Assembly: GCF_023631325.1 (NCBI RefSeq)
Contig: NZ_JALQDG010000046.1
Coordinates: forward strand, 1 to 64,000
Length of the DNA: 64,000 nucleotides
From: Caballeronia sp. INDeC2
GTDB taxonomy: Bacteria; Pseudomonadota; Gammaproteobacteria; Burkholderiales; Burkholderiaceae
Direction of reading: 5' to 3'
Shown here piece after piece: positions 45,687-54,240 of the stretch (the stretch's first letter is position 1; every line of letters starts with the position of its first letter). The position numbers and the translations under genes are program-made. Under the pieces are notes generated by a model, which was not told the DNA's origin, did not search any database, and worked only from the letters and a program-made list of their open reading frames with translations.

Positions 45687-46227
45687 ATGGACCTATGAAA
45701 CGTCGGCAGGTGGTAATGCTGGATTGGGACCTATCTCGTTCTCAGGCGGTATGTTTGTCCTGAGCGATCCGGCCGCACACAAGTTCAAGTTCAGCTACCA
45801 CACCAGCGGAATGGGCTTGGGGCTGGGTCAACGATTGCCTGCCCGATTCCGTCTACCCGAGACTAAATTGCCGCCATTTATCTCACGAGACGGGACCGTG
45901 GCAGGAACTGGTGCGACCAATGATTTTACTGGCCGCGGGGCCATCTTTCGTCCCAGCGACAAAGAACTGGAACCCGGCGACTTCGTCGGGCTGACGCTCA
46001 GTTTGGAGGCCAGTATTGGCGTGCTCGTCGCGGGCGGCGCCACGGTGTTCCTCACGGGACTGCAGCAAAGCATGGTGGTGGCGTGGCTATTCAACCCGGG
46101 GCTTTTCACCAACCTGTTGTTCTCCAGCGCAACCGCCCTCGTGATTGTGCTCGGCATGAGCGAAGGTCTGATCGATGGGCTCGGCGTGTCGCCGATGCTC
46201 GGCTCCATTTCCTACGATGGACCGTAA
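45673..46227 (+). CDS. Hydrophobic protein of the Hcp trio, possible secreted effector
   Basis: 184 residues, no family recognised. The N-terminal 120 residues are Gly-rich with beta character (AGGNAGLGPISFSGGMF, FTGRGAIFRPSDKELEPGDF); the C-terminal ~60 hold two strong hydrophobic stretches (GVLVAGGATVFLTGLQQSMVVAWLF and LFTNLLFSSATALVIVLG). It starts inside the DUF3592 gene (14-bp overlap), so the three genes are translated together. A membrane-active cargo delivered by Hcp, with the DUF3592 protein as immunity partner, is one reading; a simple membrane protein is another. GC is lower than in the flanking genes. Confidence 0.65.
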   Translation: MIKSKWTYETSAGGNAGLGPISFSGGMFVLSDPAAHKFKFSYHTSGMGLGLGQRLPARFRLPETKLPPFISRDGTVAGTGATNDFTGRGAIFRPSDKELEPGDFVGLTLSLEASIGVLVAGGATVFLTGLQQSMVVAWLFNPGLFTNLLFSSATALVIVLGMSEGLIDGLGVSPMLGSISYDGP

Positions 46228-46259
46228 CAGGACACGACGGACTGAGCGCGCTTTAACTA

Positions 46260-46892
46260 TTAATGCCGCGCTTCCGTCGCCATCCTCACCGCAAGCCCGG
46301 CGAGCACGGTGCCCATCAGCCAGCGTTGAATCAGCAGCCACGCGGGCCTGCGCGCCAAAAACACCGCGATCGATCCGGCCGTCATCGCGACGATCGAATT
46401 GACCGTGATGCTCAACACGATCTGCACGACGCCGAGCGCTATCGACTGACCGAGCACGCCGCCGTGCGCCGGATCGATGAACTGCGGCAGCAACGAGAGG
46501 TACAGCACCGCGATCTTCGGATTCAGCAGGTTCGTGACGAAGCCCATCGTGAAGAGCTTGCGCGGGCTATCGACAGGCAAGTCGCGCACCTGAAACGGCG
46601 AGCGCCCGCCCGGCTTGACCGCCTGCCACGCGAGATACAGCAGATAGAGCGCGCCGCCAAACCGCAGAGCATCGTAAGCGAACGGGATTGCGATCAGAAG
46701 CGCGGTGATGCCGAAAGCCGCGCACAACATGTAAAACACGAAACCCAGCGCCACGCCGCCGAGCGAAATCAGCCCCGCAGTGCGACCCTGGCAGATCGAG
46801 CGCGATATCAGATAGACCATGTTCGGCCCCGGCGTGAGCGCCATTCCCAACGCGACGAGGGCGAATGCGAGCAGTTGCGGCGTGTGAGACAT
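46260..46892 (-). CDS. LysE/RhtB-family amino-acid exporter
   Basis: About 210 residues, five to six transmembrane helices. Family motifs: LALGMALTPGPNMVYLISRS-type N-terminus (ALVALGMALTPGPNMVYL), GRTAGLISLGGVALGFVFYM, and GFVTNLLNPKIAVLYLSLLPQF in the middle, all typical of LysE/RhtB exporters. Exports small amino acids or related metabolites through the inner membrane; the real substrate is unknown. Start ATG 46892 is chosen over the longer in-frame 46925. It is convergent with the Hcp trio. Confidence 0.9.
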   Translation of the reverse strand: MSHTPQLLAFALVALGMALTPGPNMVYLISRSICQGRTAGLISLGGVALGFVFYMLCAAFGITALLIAIPFAYDALRFGGALYLLYLAWQAVKPGGRSPFQVRDLPVDSPRKLFTMGFVTNLLNPKIAVLYLSLLPQFIDPAHGGVLGQSIALGVVQIVLSITVNSIVAMTAGSIAVFLARRPAWLLIQRWLMGTVLAGLAVRMATEARH

Positions 46893-47012
46893 CGGACCGG
46901 CTCCGGCTAAAGAGGACCGGTGCATTCTCTCGCGCGACGTGCCGTATCGACAGATACAAATTCGAAGGCGCCCGTCGATACACTTGATAAGCTCAACGCG
47001 CCGCGATCCACA

Positions 47013-47759
47013 TCAACGCATGCCGCCGCTCGCGATGAGACTTTCGCCGGTCATCCAGCGCGCATCGTCGGATGCGAGAAACACCGCGATCGATGCGATA
47101 TCGTCCGGCTGGCCGAGTCGTCCGAGCGGCGTTTGCGTAAGCGCAGCCGCATCGAATTCAGAGCCGATGATGCCCGCGCTACGCGTGCCTTCCGTCACCA
47201 CGACGCCGGGTTTGATCGAATTCACGCGGATCTTTCTCGGACCGAGTTCGCGTGCAAGGACGCCCGTGATCGCATCGACGGCGCCTTTCGTCCCGCTATA
47301 AACCGCGCTCGTCGGCGGCGTGATGCGCGTCACGACAGAACTGACATTGATGATGCTCGCGCCTTCGCCGAGATGCTTCGCGGCGGCCTGCGTCGTTAGA
47401 AGCGTGCCGAGCACGTTGATATTGAACTGCTTATGGAAGTGCTCTTCGGTGATCTCTTCGAGCGCCGCGAACTCGTACACGCCCGAGTTATTCACGAGGA
47501 TATCGAGGCGCCCATATGTTTCGACCGCTGCATTCACGATGCCCTGCGCATCCGCCGCCTTCGAGACGTCGCCGCCGACTGCAATCGCCTTTCCGTTCGA
47601 TGCAGTGATCTCCGCGACGACCGCATCCGCGCCCGCCTTGCTGCTCGCATAGTTGACGACGACCGACGCGCCTTGCGCCGCGAGCGCCTTTGCAATGCCC
47701 GCTCCGATACCCTTCGATGCGCCCGTGACGACCGCCACCTTGCCTGCGAGTTTGCTCAT
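47013..47759 (-). CDS. SDR oxidoreductase, FabG-like
   Basis: 248 residues with VAVVTGASKGIGAGIAKALAAQGASVVVNY (TGxxxGIG), the NNSG loop, Ser in INVSSVVTR and YSGTK (YxxxK). GDVSKAADAQG and the NVLG tetramer helix are classical. It probably uses NADP(H): the acidic residue that would favour NAD is replaced (VVVNYASSK). Substrate unknown; many such proteins are annotated glucose dehydrogenase or 3-oxoacyl-ACP reductase. In the same orientation as the LysE-type gene (120-bp gap) and divergent from the methyltransferase. Confidence 0.9.
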   Translation of the reverse strand: MSKLAGKVAVVTGASKGIGAGIAKALAAQGASVVVNYASSKAGADAVVAEITASNGKAIAVGGDVSKAADAQGIVNAAVETYGRLDILVNNSGVYEFAALEEITEEHFHKQFNINVLGTLLTTQAAAKHLGEGASIINVSSVVTRITPPTSAVYSGTKGAVDAITGVLARELGPRKIRVNSIKPGVVVTEGTRSAGIIGSEFDAAALTQTPLGRLGQPDDIASIAVFLASDDARWMTGESLIASGGMR

Positions 47760-47899
47760 GATCGAATCCTTGAAGAGGTTATTTAATGCCGCGACTGCGT
47801 CGCGAGAGGCTTCAATGTAGACATCTCTTCGAACGCGATAAAGCCGCGTAGAGTGAAAAGACTTGCGGGCTCATGCGAATAATCGAATGCGGAGGCGGC

Positions 47900-48703
47900 A
47901 TGGACACGAATTTCTCAGGCCACATTCCCGAGCTTTACGACCGCTATCCCGTGCCGATGCTATTCGCGCCCTTCGCGGCCGATATCGCGCGGCGCGCGGC
48001 GGCGCTCGCACCATCGCACGTATTGGAGACCGCGGCGGGCACCGGCGCCGTCACGCGGGCGCTGGCGCGAGCGTTGCCCGCGCATGTCGATATCGTCGCG
48101 ACGGACCTGAATCAGGCAATGCTCGATCGCGCCGCGATGACGCCTATCGGCAGGATAGTGACGTGGCAACAGGCCGATGCGTTGCAATTGCCTTTCGACG
48201 ATGCGAGCTTCGATATCGTCGTCTGCCAGTTCGGCGCGATGTTCTTTCCCGACAAGACCGCAGCGTTCGCGCAAGCGCATCGCGTGCTGCGGCCCGGCGG
48301 CGCGTTCTTGTTCAACGTGTGGGACCGCATCGAAGAGAACGAGTTTGCCGGCACGATAACCGGCGCGCTCGCGCGCCTCTTTCCGGCCGATCCGCCGCTT
48401 TTCATGAAGCGCACGCCGCACGGCTATTTCGATCGCGGCGTGATTTCGTGCGATCTCGCAGCCGCGGGCTTCGATGCGAAGCCGCGCTTCGATACGGTTA
48501 CGCAACGCAGCCGCGCGTCATCGGCGAATGTGGCCGCCATCGCCTATTGCCAGGGCACGCCACTGCGCAACGAGATCGAAGCGCGCAGCGGCGCGAGTCT
48601 CGATGAAGCGACATCGGCGTGTGCCGAAGCCATCGCGGCGCGCTTCGGATCAGGTTCCGTCGATGCAAAGATGCAGGCGCATGTGATCGTCGTGCAGCGC
48701 TAG
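47900..48703 (+). CDS. SAM-dependent methyltransferase (UbiE-like)
   Basis: About 267 residues. Class I methyltransferase motifs: VLETAAGTGAVTRALARALPA (motif I), VATDLNQAMLDRAAM (acidic loop), and FDIVVCQFGAMFFPDK with RVLRPGGAFLFNVWDR following, matching the ubiquinone/methylation-domain 11 group. Substrate unknown. GGAGG lies upstream of ATG 47900; longer in-frame ATG at 47873 is less likely. Convergent with the FAD monooxygenase gene, overlapping by 4 bp. Confidence 0.86.
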   Translation: MDTNFSGHIPELYDRYPVPMLFAPFAADIARRAAALAPSHVLETAAGTGAVTRALARALPAHVDIVATDLNQAMLDRAAMTPIGRIVTWQQADALQLPFDDASFDIVVCQFGAMFFPDKTAAFAQAHRVLRPGGAFLFNVWDRIEENEFAGTITGALARLFPADPPLFMKRTPHGYFDRGVISCDLAAAGFDAKPRFDTVTQRSRASSANVAAIAYCQGTPLRNEIEARSGASLDEATSACAEAIAARFGSGSVDAKMQAHVIVVQR

Positions 48704-50328
48704 CGTGTGACGTCGCGGCCCAGCATGCGATCGAGCCATGCAATGAGCGCGTCCGATGAACATGACGCGCTTCGGAAGCCGATATGCCCATCCGGCCGCA
48801 CGGCCCACGCCATGCCATGCTCCGCACCGAATGCATCGGCGAACTCGCCCGCGTGATCGCTCAGCGTTCGATACGCCTCTCGCGCAGGCTCGAACGATGC
48901 CGCGTTCGCCACCTTCGGCGACACGATCAACACTGCATTCGCAGCAGCGCCGAGCGCAGCGCGCCACGCATCGACGGCCGCATCGAACGCGGCGATGCGC
49001 GCATCGTCGGCCTCATCGTCGATATAGCCGACGAGCGTATGACGTCCACGCCCGAGATGATCGTGCAAGCGCTGCGCGTGGCCGATGAAAGCCTCCACGA
49101 GACCGCCTGCTTGAGGCGCGCGATCGCCGGGCGCGGGCAACGCCGCGGCCATGTCGGGACATTCGTCCGCGACGATCGGACTGCTGCCGCGATAACCCAC
49201 GAGCAATTGCGTCTCGCGCATCGCGGGCTTGATCTCGCCGTGCGCGAGCACCGTGTTCAACGCTCGGCTCGTCGATTCGACGACATCGAGCCCGACCGGC
49301 CGCCGCTCCGCTTCGTAGCTGTCGAGCAACGCTTCATTCGCGATGCCGCGCGCGGCCAGCGTGAGTTTCCACGCGAGATTGTGCGCATCCTGCAAGCCGG
49401 TGTTCATGCCTTGCCCGCCCACGGGCGGATGGATATGCGCGGCATCGCCCGCGAGAAACACGCGCCCGCGCGCATAGTGCTGCGCGATCCGATGACTCAC
49501 GCGATACACCGACGACCAGCGCATCGACGAGAGCCGCGTGCCCTTCGGCAGTATCGGCAGCATGATGCGTTCGATCTCGGCGAAGTCGGGCGTCGAGTTC
49601 AGGCCGTGGCGGGCGGCATCGTCGGGAAGCAGCACCATCGAGAGACGATAACGGCGCGCGGAGCCGCGCACCGGCAGCGCGGCGAGCGTGGTCGATCCCG
49701 CGCCGCCCTCGCCCGTCACGTTGAAGCGATACATGCGGCCGCGCGGCAAATCCCAGTCGACGTCGACATCGGCGAGCATGAAGGTCTGCGGATACTGATC
49801 GCCTTCGTACGCGACGTTCAATTGACGGCGCACCGTGCTGCGCGCGCCGTCGCAACCGACGAGCCAGCGGCACCGAACGGTGCGGCTCTCGCCGCACGCG
49901 TCCTGTATGCGTGCGTCGATGGCGCCGGCGGACTCGGTGAAATCGACGAGCGTCGCGCCGTATTCGACGTGCCCGCCATTGCGCGCGAGCGCCGCTTCCA
50001 GAATGCGCTCGGTCTCGAACTGCGCGAGCGAGAGCGCGCCGTACGGCAGTCCTGCGCGCGGCACCTCCGCACTGAACGCGGGCGCGCCGTCCTGAAACGT
50101 GTCGGCGCCCGTGAGCCACACGCCCGCATCCATCGCGTCGCGCGCAATGCTCAAGTCCTCGAAAATCTCCATCGTGCGCGCCGTCACGCCGAGCGCCTTC
50201 ACGAAGAAGACACGCTCGTCGTGCGCATCGATCACACGCGCCTTCACGCCATCGCGGCGCAGTTCGGCGGCAAGCATCAGGCCGACGGGGCCCGCGCCGG
50301 CAATCAGCACATCGGTCGTATCGAACAT
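48700..50328 (-). CDS. FAD-dependent aromatic hydroxylase (PheA/MhpA-like)
   Basis: 542 residues. FAD motifs: GAGPVGLMLAAELRRDGV near the N-terminus, the second FAD/NADPH motif GCDGARSTVRRQL, and GDAAHIHPPVGGQGMNTGLQDAHNLAWKL (ribityl-binding). The C-terminal thioredoxin-like region (residues ~430-540) is present as in phenol 2-monooxygenase and 3-(3-hydroxyphenyl)propionate hydroxylase. It should hydroxylate a phenolic ring using NAD(P)H and O2. No ring-cleavage gene is adjacent. It is convergent with the methyltransferase gene; 105 bp upstream lies the DUF1634 gene. Confidence 0.88.
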   Translation of the reverse strand: MFDTTDVLIAGAGPVGLMLAAELRRDGVKARVIDAHDERVFFVKALGVTARTMEIFEDLSIARDAMDAGVWLTGADTFQDGAPAFSAEVPRAGLPYGALSLAQFETERILEAALARNGGHVEYGATLVDFTESAGAIDARIQDACGESRTVRCRWLVGCDGARSTVRRQLNVAYEGDQYPQTFMLADVDVDWDLPRGRMYRFNVTGEGGAGSTTLAALPVRGSARRYRLSMVLLPDDAARHGLNSTPDFAEIERIMLPILPKGTRLSSMRWSSVYRVSHRIAQHYARGRVFLAGDAAHIHPPVGGQGMNTGLQDAHNLAWKLTLAARGIANEALLDSYEAERRPVGLDVVESTSRALNTVLAHGEIKPAMRETQLLVGYRGSSPIVADECPDMAAALPAPGDRAPQAGGLVEAFIGHAQRLHDHLGRGRHTLVGYIDDEADDARIAAFDAAVDAWRAALGAAANAVLIVSPKVANAASFEPAREAYRTLSDHAGEFADAFGAEHGMAWAVRPDGHIGFRSASCSSDALIAWLDRMLGRDVTR

Positions 50329-50433
50329 GGTGCGATTTCTCCTGAGGAAACCGGCGAATGCCTTGGCGCGCGACGTTTTTGTCGGCTGCCGTCAGGGAGA
50401 ATAACCGTTAAGCGGATGCTTGTGGCATGTGCG

Positions 50434-50697
50434 TCAGCCTGCGAGCGGTCCCACGCGAATGCCGATCACACAGCCCGCTGCGATCACGGCGAGCACCGTC
50501 GCGGCGATCGTCACGTAGAGGTAGTTCCGTTGCCACGCGAACATCGCAAGCATCAGGGCGACGCGCAGTACCGGCAGCAGAATGAAGAGCGCGACGCCAG
50601 CCGTCAGCGTGTTCGCATCGAAGATCAATCCCGCGCCGATCAACACGCATGCGGCCCATGTGCCGCCTTGAAGGAACCGGGCGAGTAAGCAATTCAT
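50434..50697 (-). CDS. DUF1634 membrane protein
   Basis: About 87 residues, three transmembrane helices (GGTWAACVLIGAGLIF, LTAGVALFILLPVLRVALMLAMFAW, YLYVTIAATVLAVIAAGCVIGI). DUF1634 genes commonly sit right behind TauE/SafE genes, as here: ATG 50697 overlaps the TGA of the exporter gene (ATGA). A role in anion or sulfur-compound transport is inferred from this pairing. The longer in-frame start lies inside the exporter gene. Confidence 0.82.
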   Translation of the reverse strand: MNCLLARFLQGGTWAACVLIGAGLIFDANTLTAGVALFILLPVLRVALMLAMFAWQRNYLYVTIAATVLAVIAAGCVIGIRVGPLAG

Positions 50698-51560
50698 CGA
50701 CCGGCATGCTCCATAAGATCGATGCCGAAACCTTGCATGACCATCTGACACGCGACGAGCAGCAGCATCGACAGGAACAGCAGACGCAAGCGTTCGCCGC
50801 GCACTTTCATCAGCACGCGCGCGCCCATGATCGCGCCGATCACCGAGCCGAGCGCGACCGGTCCCGCGATGGCGCTCACGATTTCGCCGCGCAGAAAATA
50901 AGCGCTCGCGCTCGCGGCGGCCGTCACGCCGATCATGAAGTTCGATGTCGCCGTCGATACCTTGATCGGCAGGCGCAATGCGTTGTCCATCGCCGGTATC
51001 TTCAGGATGCCGCTACCGATGCCGAGCAGCGCGGAAACGAGTCCTGCCGCAACCATTAGCGTCAGACCGGCGGGCACGCGCCGCACTTCGTACGCGATAT
51101 CGCGGCGCAGCGTTGTGTCGGGATAGCTGGAATGAAGTTCGAGCGCGGCTGCGAGTCCTCGCGATGGAATCGGCCTCGACATGTCGGCGGGTTCTTCGCG
51201 TCGAATGAACATCTGCCACGCCGACACGACGAGCACGCCCGCGAAAAGAAAATCGAGCGCGGCCACAGGGACGATGCCCGCGAGCAGCACGCCTGTCAGC
51301 GCGCCGAGCGTCGTGCCGGTTTCGAGCACGAGCGCGAGCCGCACGTTCGTCAGGCCGCCGCGCAGAAAGGCTGCCGCGCCGCCGCACGAACACGCGATCA
51401 CGGACACGATGCTCGTGCCGATGGCGGCGTGCATGTCGATATGGAAGAACATGGTGAGGACGGGCACGATGAAGAGGCCGCTCGCCATGCCCAGCATGCC
51501 GCCCGCCGCGCTCGCACCCACGCCCGCGCAGAAGAGCCAGAGCGTTGTTTCGAAGCTCAT
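50694..51560 (-). CDS. TauE/SafE-family sulfite/anion exporter
   Basis: 288 residues, about eight transmembrane helices. Family features include the N-terminal GASAAGGMLGMASGLFIVPVLTMFF and the repeat-half GLVSALLGIGSGILKIPAMDNA, the two related G-x-G-G motifs of TauE/SafE proteins. Members export sulfite, sulfoacetate or organic acids. It partners with the overlapping DUF1634 gene and is divergent from the IclR gene, which may regulate it. Substrate is unknown, but proximity to the catabolic operon suggests a pathway metabolite. Confidence 0.9.
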   Translation of the reverse strand: MSFETTLWLFCAGVGASAAGGMLGMASGLFIVPVLTMFFHIDMHAAIGTSIVSVIACSCGGAAAFLRGGLTNVRLALVLETGTTLGALTGVLLAGIVPVAALDFLFAGVLVVSAWQMFIRREEPADMSRPIPSRGLAAALELHSSYPDTTLRRDIAYEVRRVPAGLTLMVAAGLVSALLGIGSGILKIPAMDNALRLPIKVSTATSNFMIGVTAAASASAYFLRGEIVSAIAGPVALGSVIGAIMGARVLMKVRGERLRLLFLSMLLLVACQMVMQGFGIDLMEHAGR

Positions 51561-51695
51561 CGGATCGTCCTCGGCGATGTATGGTCATTCAGTAAATATA
51601 ACATGTCATAACGAGTAGAAAAAGCCACGGACGCATGAGTGCGGATCGTCTCGCGCTATGATTTGCCCATTGCACGACCACAACGACAGCCGAAC

Positions 51696-52577
51696 ATGGC
51701 CCGACGAAGCAAACAGGAAGATATTCAGGCGGAGACCCCTGAAACCATGGACGATGACGCGTCATCGAGCGGCGGCTCCAGCTATCTCGTGCCGGGGCTC
51801 GAACGCGGCTTGCGGATCCTTGCCGAGTTCTCCGCGCGCGAGCCGGTGCTGGGCGCGCCCGAGTTGTCGCGGCGCATCGGCATTCCGCGCACGACGACGT
51901 TTCGTCTGCTGCAAACGCTCGAAGCGCTCGGCTTTCTCGAACGTGTGAACGGCGACCGCAATTTCAGGCTCGGCGTCGCCGTGCTGCGACTCGGCTTCGA
52001 GTATGTGAATTCGCTGGAACTGACCGATCTCGGCACGCCGGTTCTCGAGCGTCTGCGCGATGCAACGGGTCTTTCCACGCATTTGCTGATCCGCGATCAG
52101 CGCGATGTTGTGTTCGTCGCGAAGGCGCAAAGTCACGAGCCGCTGTTCAGCTCGGTGAAGGTGCATGTCGGCACGCGGCTGCCCGCTCACGCGACCGTGC
52201 ATGGACATGTGCTGATGGGTGATCTTTCGCTTGCCGCGCTCAAGGCGCTTTATCCCGAAGCGCAATTGGAGAAGTACACGGAGCGCACGCCTGCGACTGT
52301 CGATGAGCTTTTTGAACGTGTGCAGGAATGCGTGGCGCTCGGCTACGGATTGAGTGAGGCATCGTTCGAGCGTGGGATTTCGGTCGTCACTGCGCCTGTG
52401 CGCGATCATTCCGGTTCGATCGTCGCGGCGGTGGCGGCGACCGTGCCGCGATCGGACATCGGCGCTCATGACGAGAAATCGCGACTCGTCGAGATGATAT
52501 GCGCTGCCGCGATGGAGCTTTCTTTGCGGCTTAACTATCGGCCGTTGGCGGGGAATCCTACTGCCGGGCTTGCTTGA
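51696..52577 (+). CDS. IclR-family transcriptional regulator (copy 1)
   Basis: About 293 residues. The N-terminal winged helix contains GLERGLRILAEFSAREPVLGAPELSRRIGIPRTTTFRLLQTLEALGFLER. The C-terminal effector domain has LLIRDQRDVVFVAKAQSHEPLFSSVKVHVGTRLPAHATVHGHVLM and SFERGISVVTAPVRDHSG, typical of IclR. The protein is very similar over its whole length to the IclR at 58104, so the two are paralogues. A 46-residue disordered N-terminus is different. Divergent from the TauE gene; followed by a long inverted repeat and the convergent porin. Probably controls the porin and the Rieske operon. Confidence 0.92.
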   Translation: MARRSKQEDIQAETPETMDDDASSSGGSSYLVPGLERGLRILAEFSAREPVLGAPELSRRIGIPRTTTFRLLQTLEALGFLERVNGDRNFRLGVAVLRLGFEYVNSLELTDLGTPVLERLRDATGLSTHLLIRDQRDVVFVAKAQSHEPLFSSVKVHVGTRLPAHATVHGHVLMGDLSLAALKALYPEAQLEKYTERTPATVDELFERVQECVALGYGLSEASFERGISVVTAPVRDHSGSIVAAVAATVPRSDIGAHDEKSRLVEMICAAAMELSLRLNYRPLAGNPTAGLA

Positions 52578-52591
52578 AGTTTTTCGCTTCG

Positions 52592-52679
52592 GCGGATCCC
52601 GTTTTCTTGTTGGTTTATTAGCACTGCCGCCCCGCACAGGGGCAGTGCTAATAGACCAACGCGAAAACGGGATTCGCGA
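52592..52679. repeat. Long imperfect inverted repeat between IclR and porin genes
   Basis: Two arms of about 40 bp pair around a 4-5-base loop near CGCAC. Left arm (52592-52632) includes GGATCCCGTTTTC, GTTGGTTTATTAGCACTGCC and GCCCC; the right arm (52637-52679) is its near-complement with GGGGCAGTGCTAATAGACC, AACGCGAAAACGGGAT. A few mismatches only. It lies between convergent genes, so it may serve as a bidirectional terminator; similar sequences may be scattered as a repeat in Burkholderia genomes, which is recollection, not shown here. Confidence 0.75.
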
Positions 52680-52697
52680 CAAGCAACGAAAAGCTAT

Positions 52698-53771
52698 TCA
52701 AAACGAGTGATGAATCCCCGCGAGCACGATGACTTGATTCGCCGTACTCGACACACCCGCCGTAAAGAACGCCGCCTTCGCCCCACCCGTGGCGTGCTCA
52801 TAAAGCGCATTTACATATAGCTGCGTCGACTTCGACAGCATATAGATATCGCCGATCTCAAACTGCGTCCAGCGCCCGCCTGCAAAAGTCGTCGTAGCTG
52901 CGCCGCCAGCAATCCAGTTCCAGGCAACCGGCTTGAAAGTCAGCCCCGCATCGTATGACTGGAACGTATCGGACTGACCGTTCGATTGCAGCTTCACGCG
53001 CGTATAAAGACCATGCACGACGAACTTGCCGATCTCATACGACGCGCCCGCGCCCATCACTTCCTGTTTGTCCGCCATGTACGTCGCGGCGGGCTGGCCC
53101 TGGAAAGTCGCAAGACCGGTCGTCGCGATCGCAGGGGTGCGGTTGTGCTCGTTCGAATACGTAGCCGCAGCCTTGAACGGACCGTTCGCATACGTGACGC
53201 CGAACCCGTAGTTGCGGCCCGTCGAGAAGTTCGGCGTGTTGCCGAGACCCATCATCGCGCCGGCGGAAAAGCCGTAGAAGTTCGCCGAGCGGAATTTCGC
53301 CGAGTTGTCGTAAGGCACGACGCCCGTGTCCGCAAGCTGGTCGATGTTGCCCGGATGGAACGCATACCAGCTCGCCGCGAGATACGCGGTGGAAAGCGGC
53401 CCGAGCATGTCGAAGCTGAACGGCGTCTGATGACCGAGCGTCAACGTGCCGACGTTTTCCTGTTCCAGCCCGAGATACGCCTGGCGATTCCACAGCGTGC
53501 CGGCCTTCGCGAAGTTGCCGCTGTTCGTATAGAAGCCGTTCTCCAGTTGCGCGACCGTCTTCAGGCCGCCGCCCAGATCCTCGACGATGCGAAAGCCCCA
53601 GCGATCGGGCTGCATGTTGCCCTGCTCCTCCATCCATTTCGAATGGCCGCCGACGTTGTTGATATATGCGACGCCGGCATCGAGGCTGCCGTATAGCGTG
53701 ACTGTGCTTTGCGCCGCCGCGCCGGTCGCGACCCCGGCTCCGATGAGCCCCGCTGCGATGATGTGCTTCAC
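52698..53771 (-). CDS. Gram-negative trimeric porin
   Basis: 357 residues. Signal peptide (KHIIAAGLIGAGVATGAAAQ), then STVTLYGSLDAGVAYINN, the classical start of Burkholderia/Neisseria type porins, the long loop 3 region and the terminal strand ending in Phe (LAGIHHSF), needed for outer-membrane assembly. It forms a general or solute-specific diffusion channel. It is divergent from the ferredoxin gene and shares an operator pattern with it, so it probably imports the substrate of the catabolic operon. The long inverted repeat lies downstream. Confidence 0.94.
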   Translation of the reverse strand: MKHIIAAGLIGAGVATGAAAQSTVTLYGSLDAGVAYINNVGGHSKWMEEQGNMQPDRWGFRIVEDLGGGLKTVAQLENGFYTNSGNFAKAGTLWNRQAYLGLEQENVGTLTLGHQTPFSFDMLGPLSTAYLAASWYAFHPGNIDQLADTGVVPYDNSAKFRSANFYGFSAGAMMGLGNTPNFSTGRNYGFGVTYANGPFKAAATYSNEHNRTPAIATTGLATFQGQPAATYMADKQEVMGAGASYEIGKFVVHGLYTRVKLQSNGQSDTFQSYDAGLTFKPVAWNWIAGGAATTTFAGGRWTQFEIGDIYMLSKSTQLYVNALYEHATGGAKAAFFTAGVSSTANQVIVLAGIHHSF

Positions 53772-53913
53772 CCTTCGCTCTCCTAACCGTGTGATTCAAG
53801 GGCGGGCCCTGCCCGCTGTCCCGTTCGGCTTGTAGCCGTTATTGCGCTTTACCCCGGTCCCGGATGGCACCGCTTCGCGCCGTCCGGAAGGCGTCTCATC
53901 GATCTCGACTTAT

Positions 53914-53929
53914 GTTCCATATATGGATC
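53914..53929. promoter_or_regulatory. IclR-type operator at the porin promoter
   Basis: Near-perfect palindrome GTTCC-ATATAT-GGATC. It lies about 12-28 bases downstream of the predicted minus-strand -10 (53948-53953), where a bound repressor would block transcription. It matches the operator at 54197 in both half-sites and spacing. Confidence 0.6.
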
Positions 53930-53947
53930 AATGAACTGCCTATGGAA

Positions 53948-53977
53948 AGTATAGTGAGGTTTTCCGCGCCAAAACAA
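53948..53977 (-). promoter_or_regulatory. Predicted sigma-70 promoter of the porin gene
   Basis: On the minus strand TTGTTT (53972-53977) and TATACT (53948-53953) are spaced 18 bp. This is followed by the operator at 53914-53929 and a long leader to the porin start at 53771. Confidence 0.5.
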
Positions 53978-54172
53978 TAAATTTGAAATGACGTCGGGTA
54001 GACCCTGAGGCACGCCGGATGCGCTTCGATCGGGACGAAAAGAGCTTACGAATCAATGTGAACGGGTGTTCTTACTTCTCGCCTGAAACACGGTCGAACT
54101 TTTTAAACGGAACAGATTCAGTGTTTTCACCTAGAGAATCACTTTTTTATTTTCCCGCGCTCGGACGACTCC

Positions 54173-54178
54173 TATAAT
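54173..54178 (+). promoter_or_regulatory. Predicted -10 element of the Rieske operon
   Basis: Perfect TATAAT. The upstream -35 region is weak (TTTTCC at about 54150), suggesting a regulated promoter. The operator palindrome at 54197 lies 18-34 bases downstream, and the first gene begins at 54241. Confidence 0.55.
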
Positions 54179-54196
54179 GCCCATACACGAACTGCT

Positions 54197-54212
54197 GTTC
54201 CTTTAGTGGAAC
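54197..54212. promoter_or_regulatory. IclR-type operator at the Rieske operon promoter
   Basis: Perfect half-sites GTTCC-TTTAGT-GGAAC. It is the same motif as at 53914-53929 (spacing of 6) and in the same position relative to its -10 box, so the regulators probably repress both promoters. Confidence 0.65.
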
Positions 54213-54240
54213 ACAGTCGAACCAGAGGAAAGGGTGAAAG

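Larger units (their letters stand above)
53772..54240. other. Divergent control region between porin and ferredoxin genes
   Basis: A 469-bp gap containing the two divergent promoters and two operator palindromes listed separately. The central part (54040-54165) is AT-rich with CTTTTTAAACGG and CACTTTTTTATTTTCCC. No gene is seen. Confidence 0.55.
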
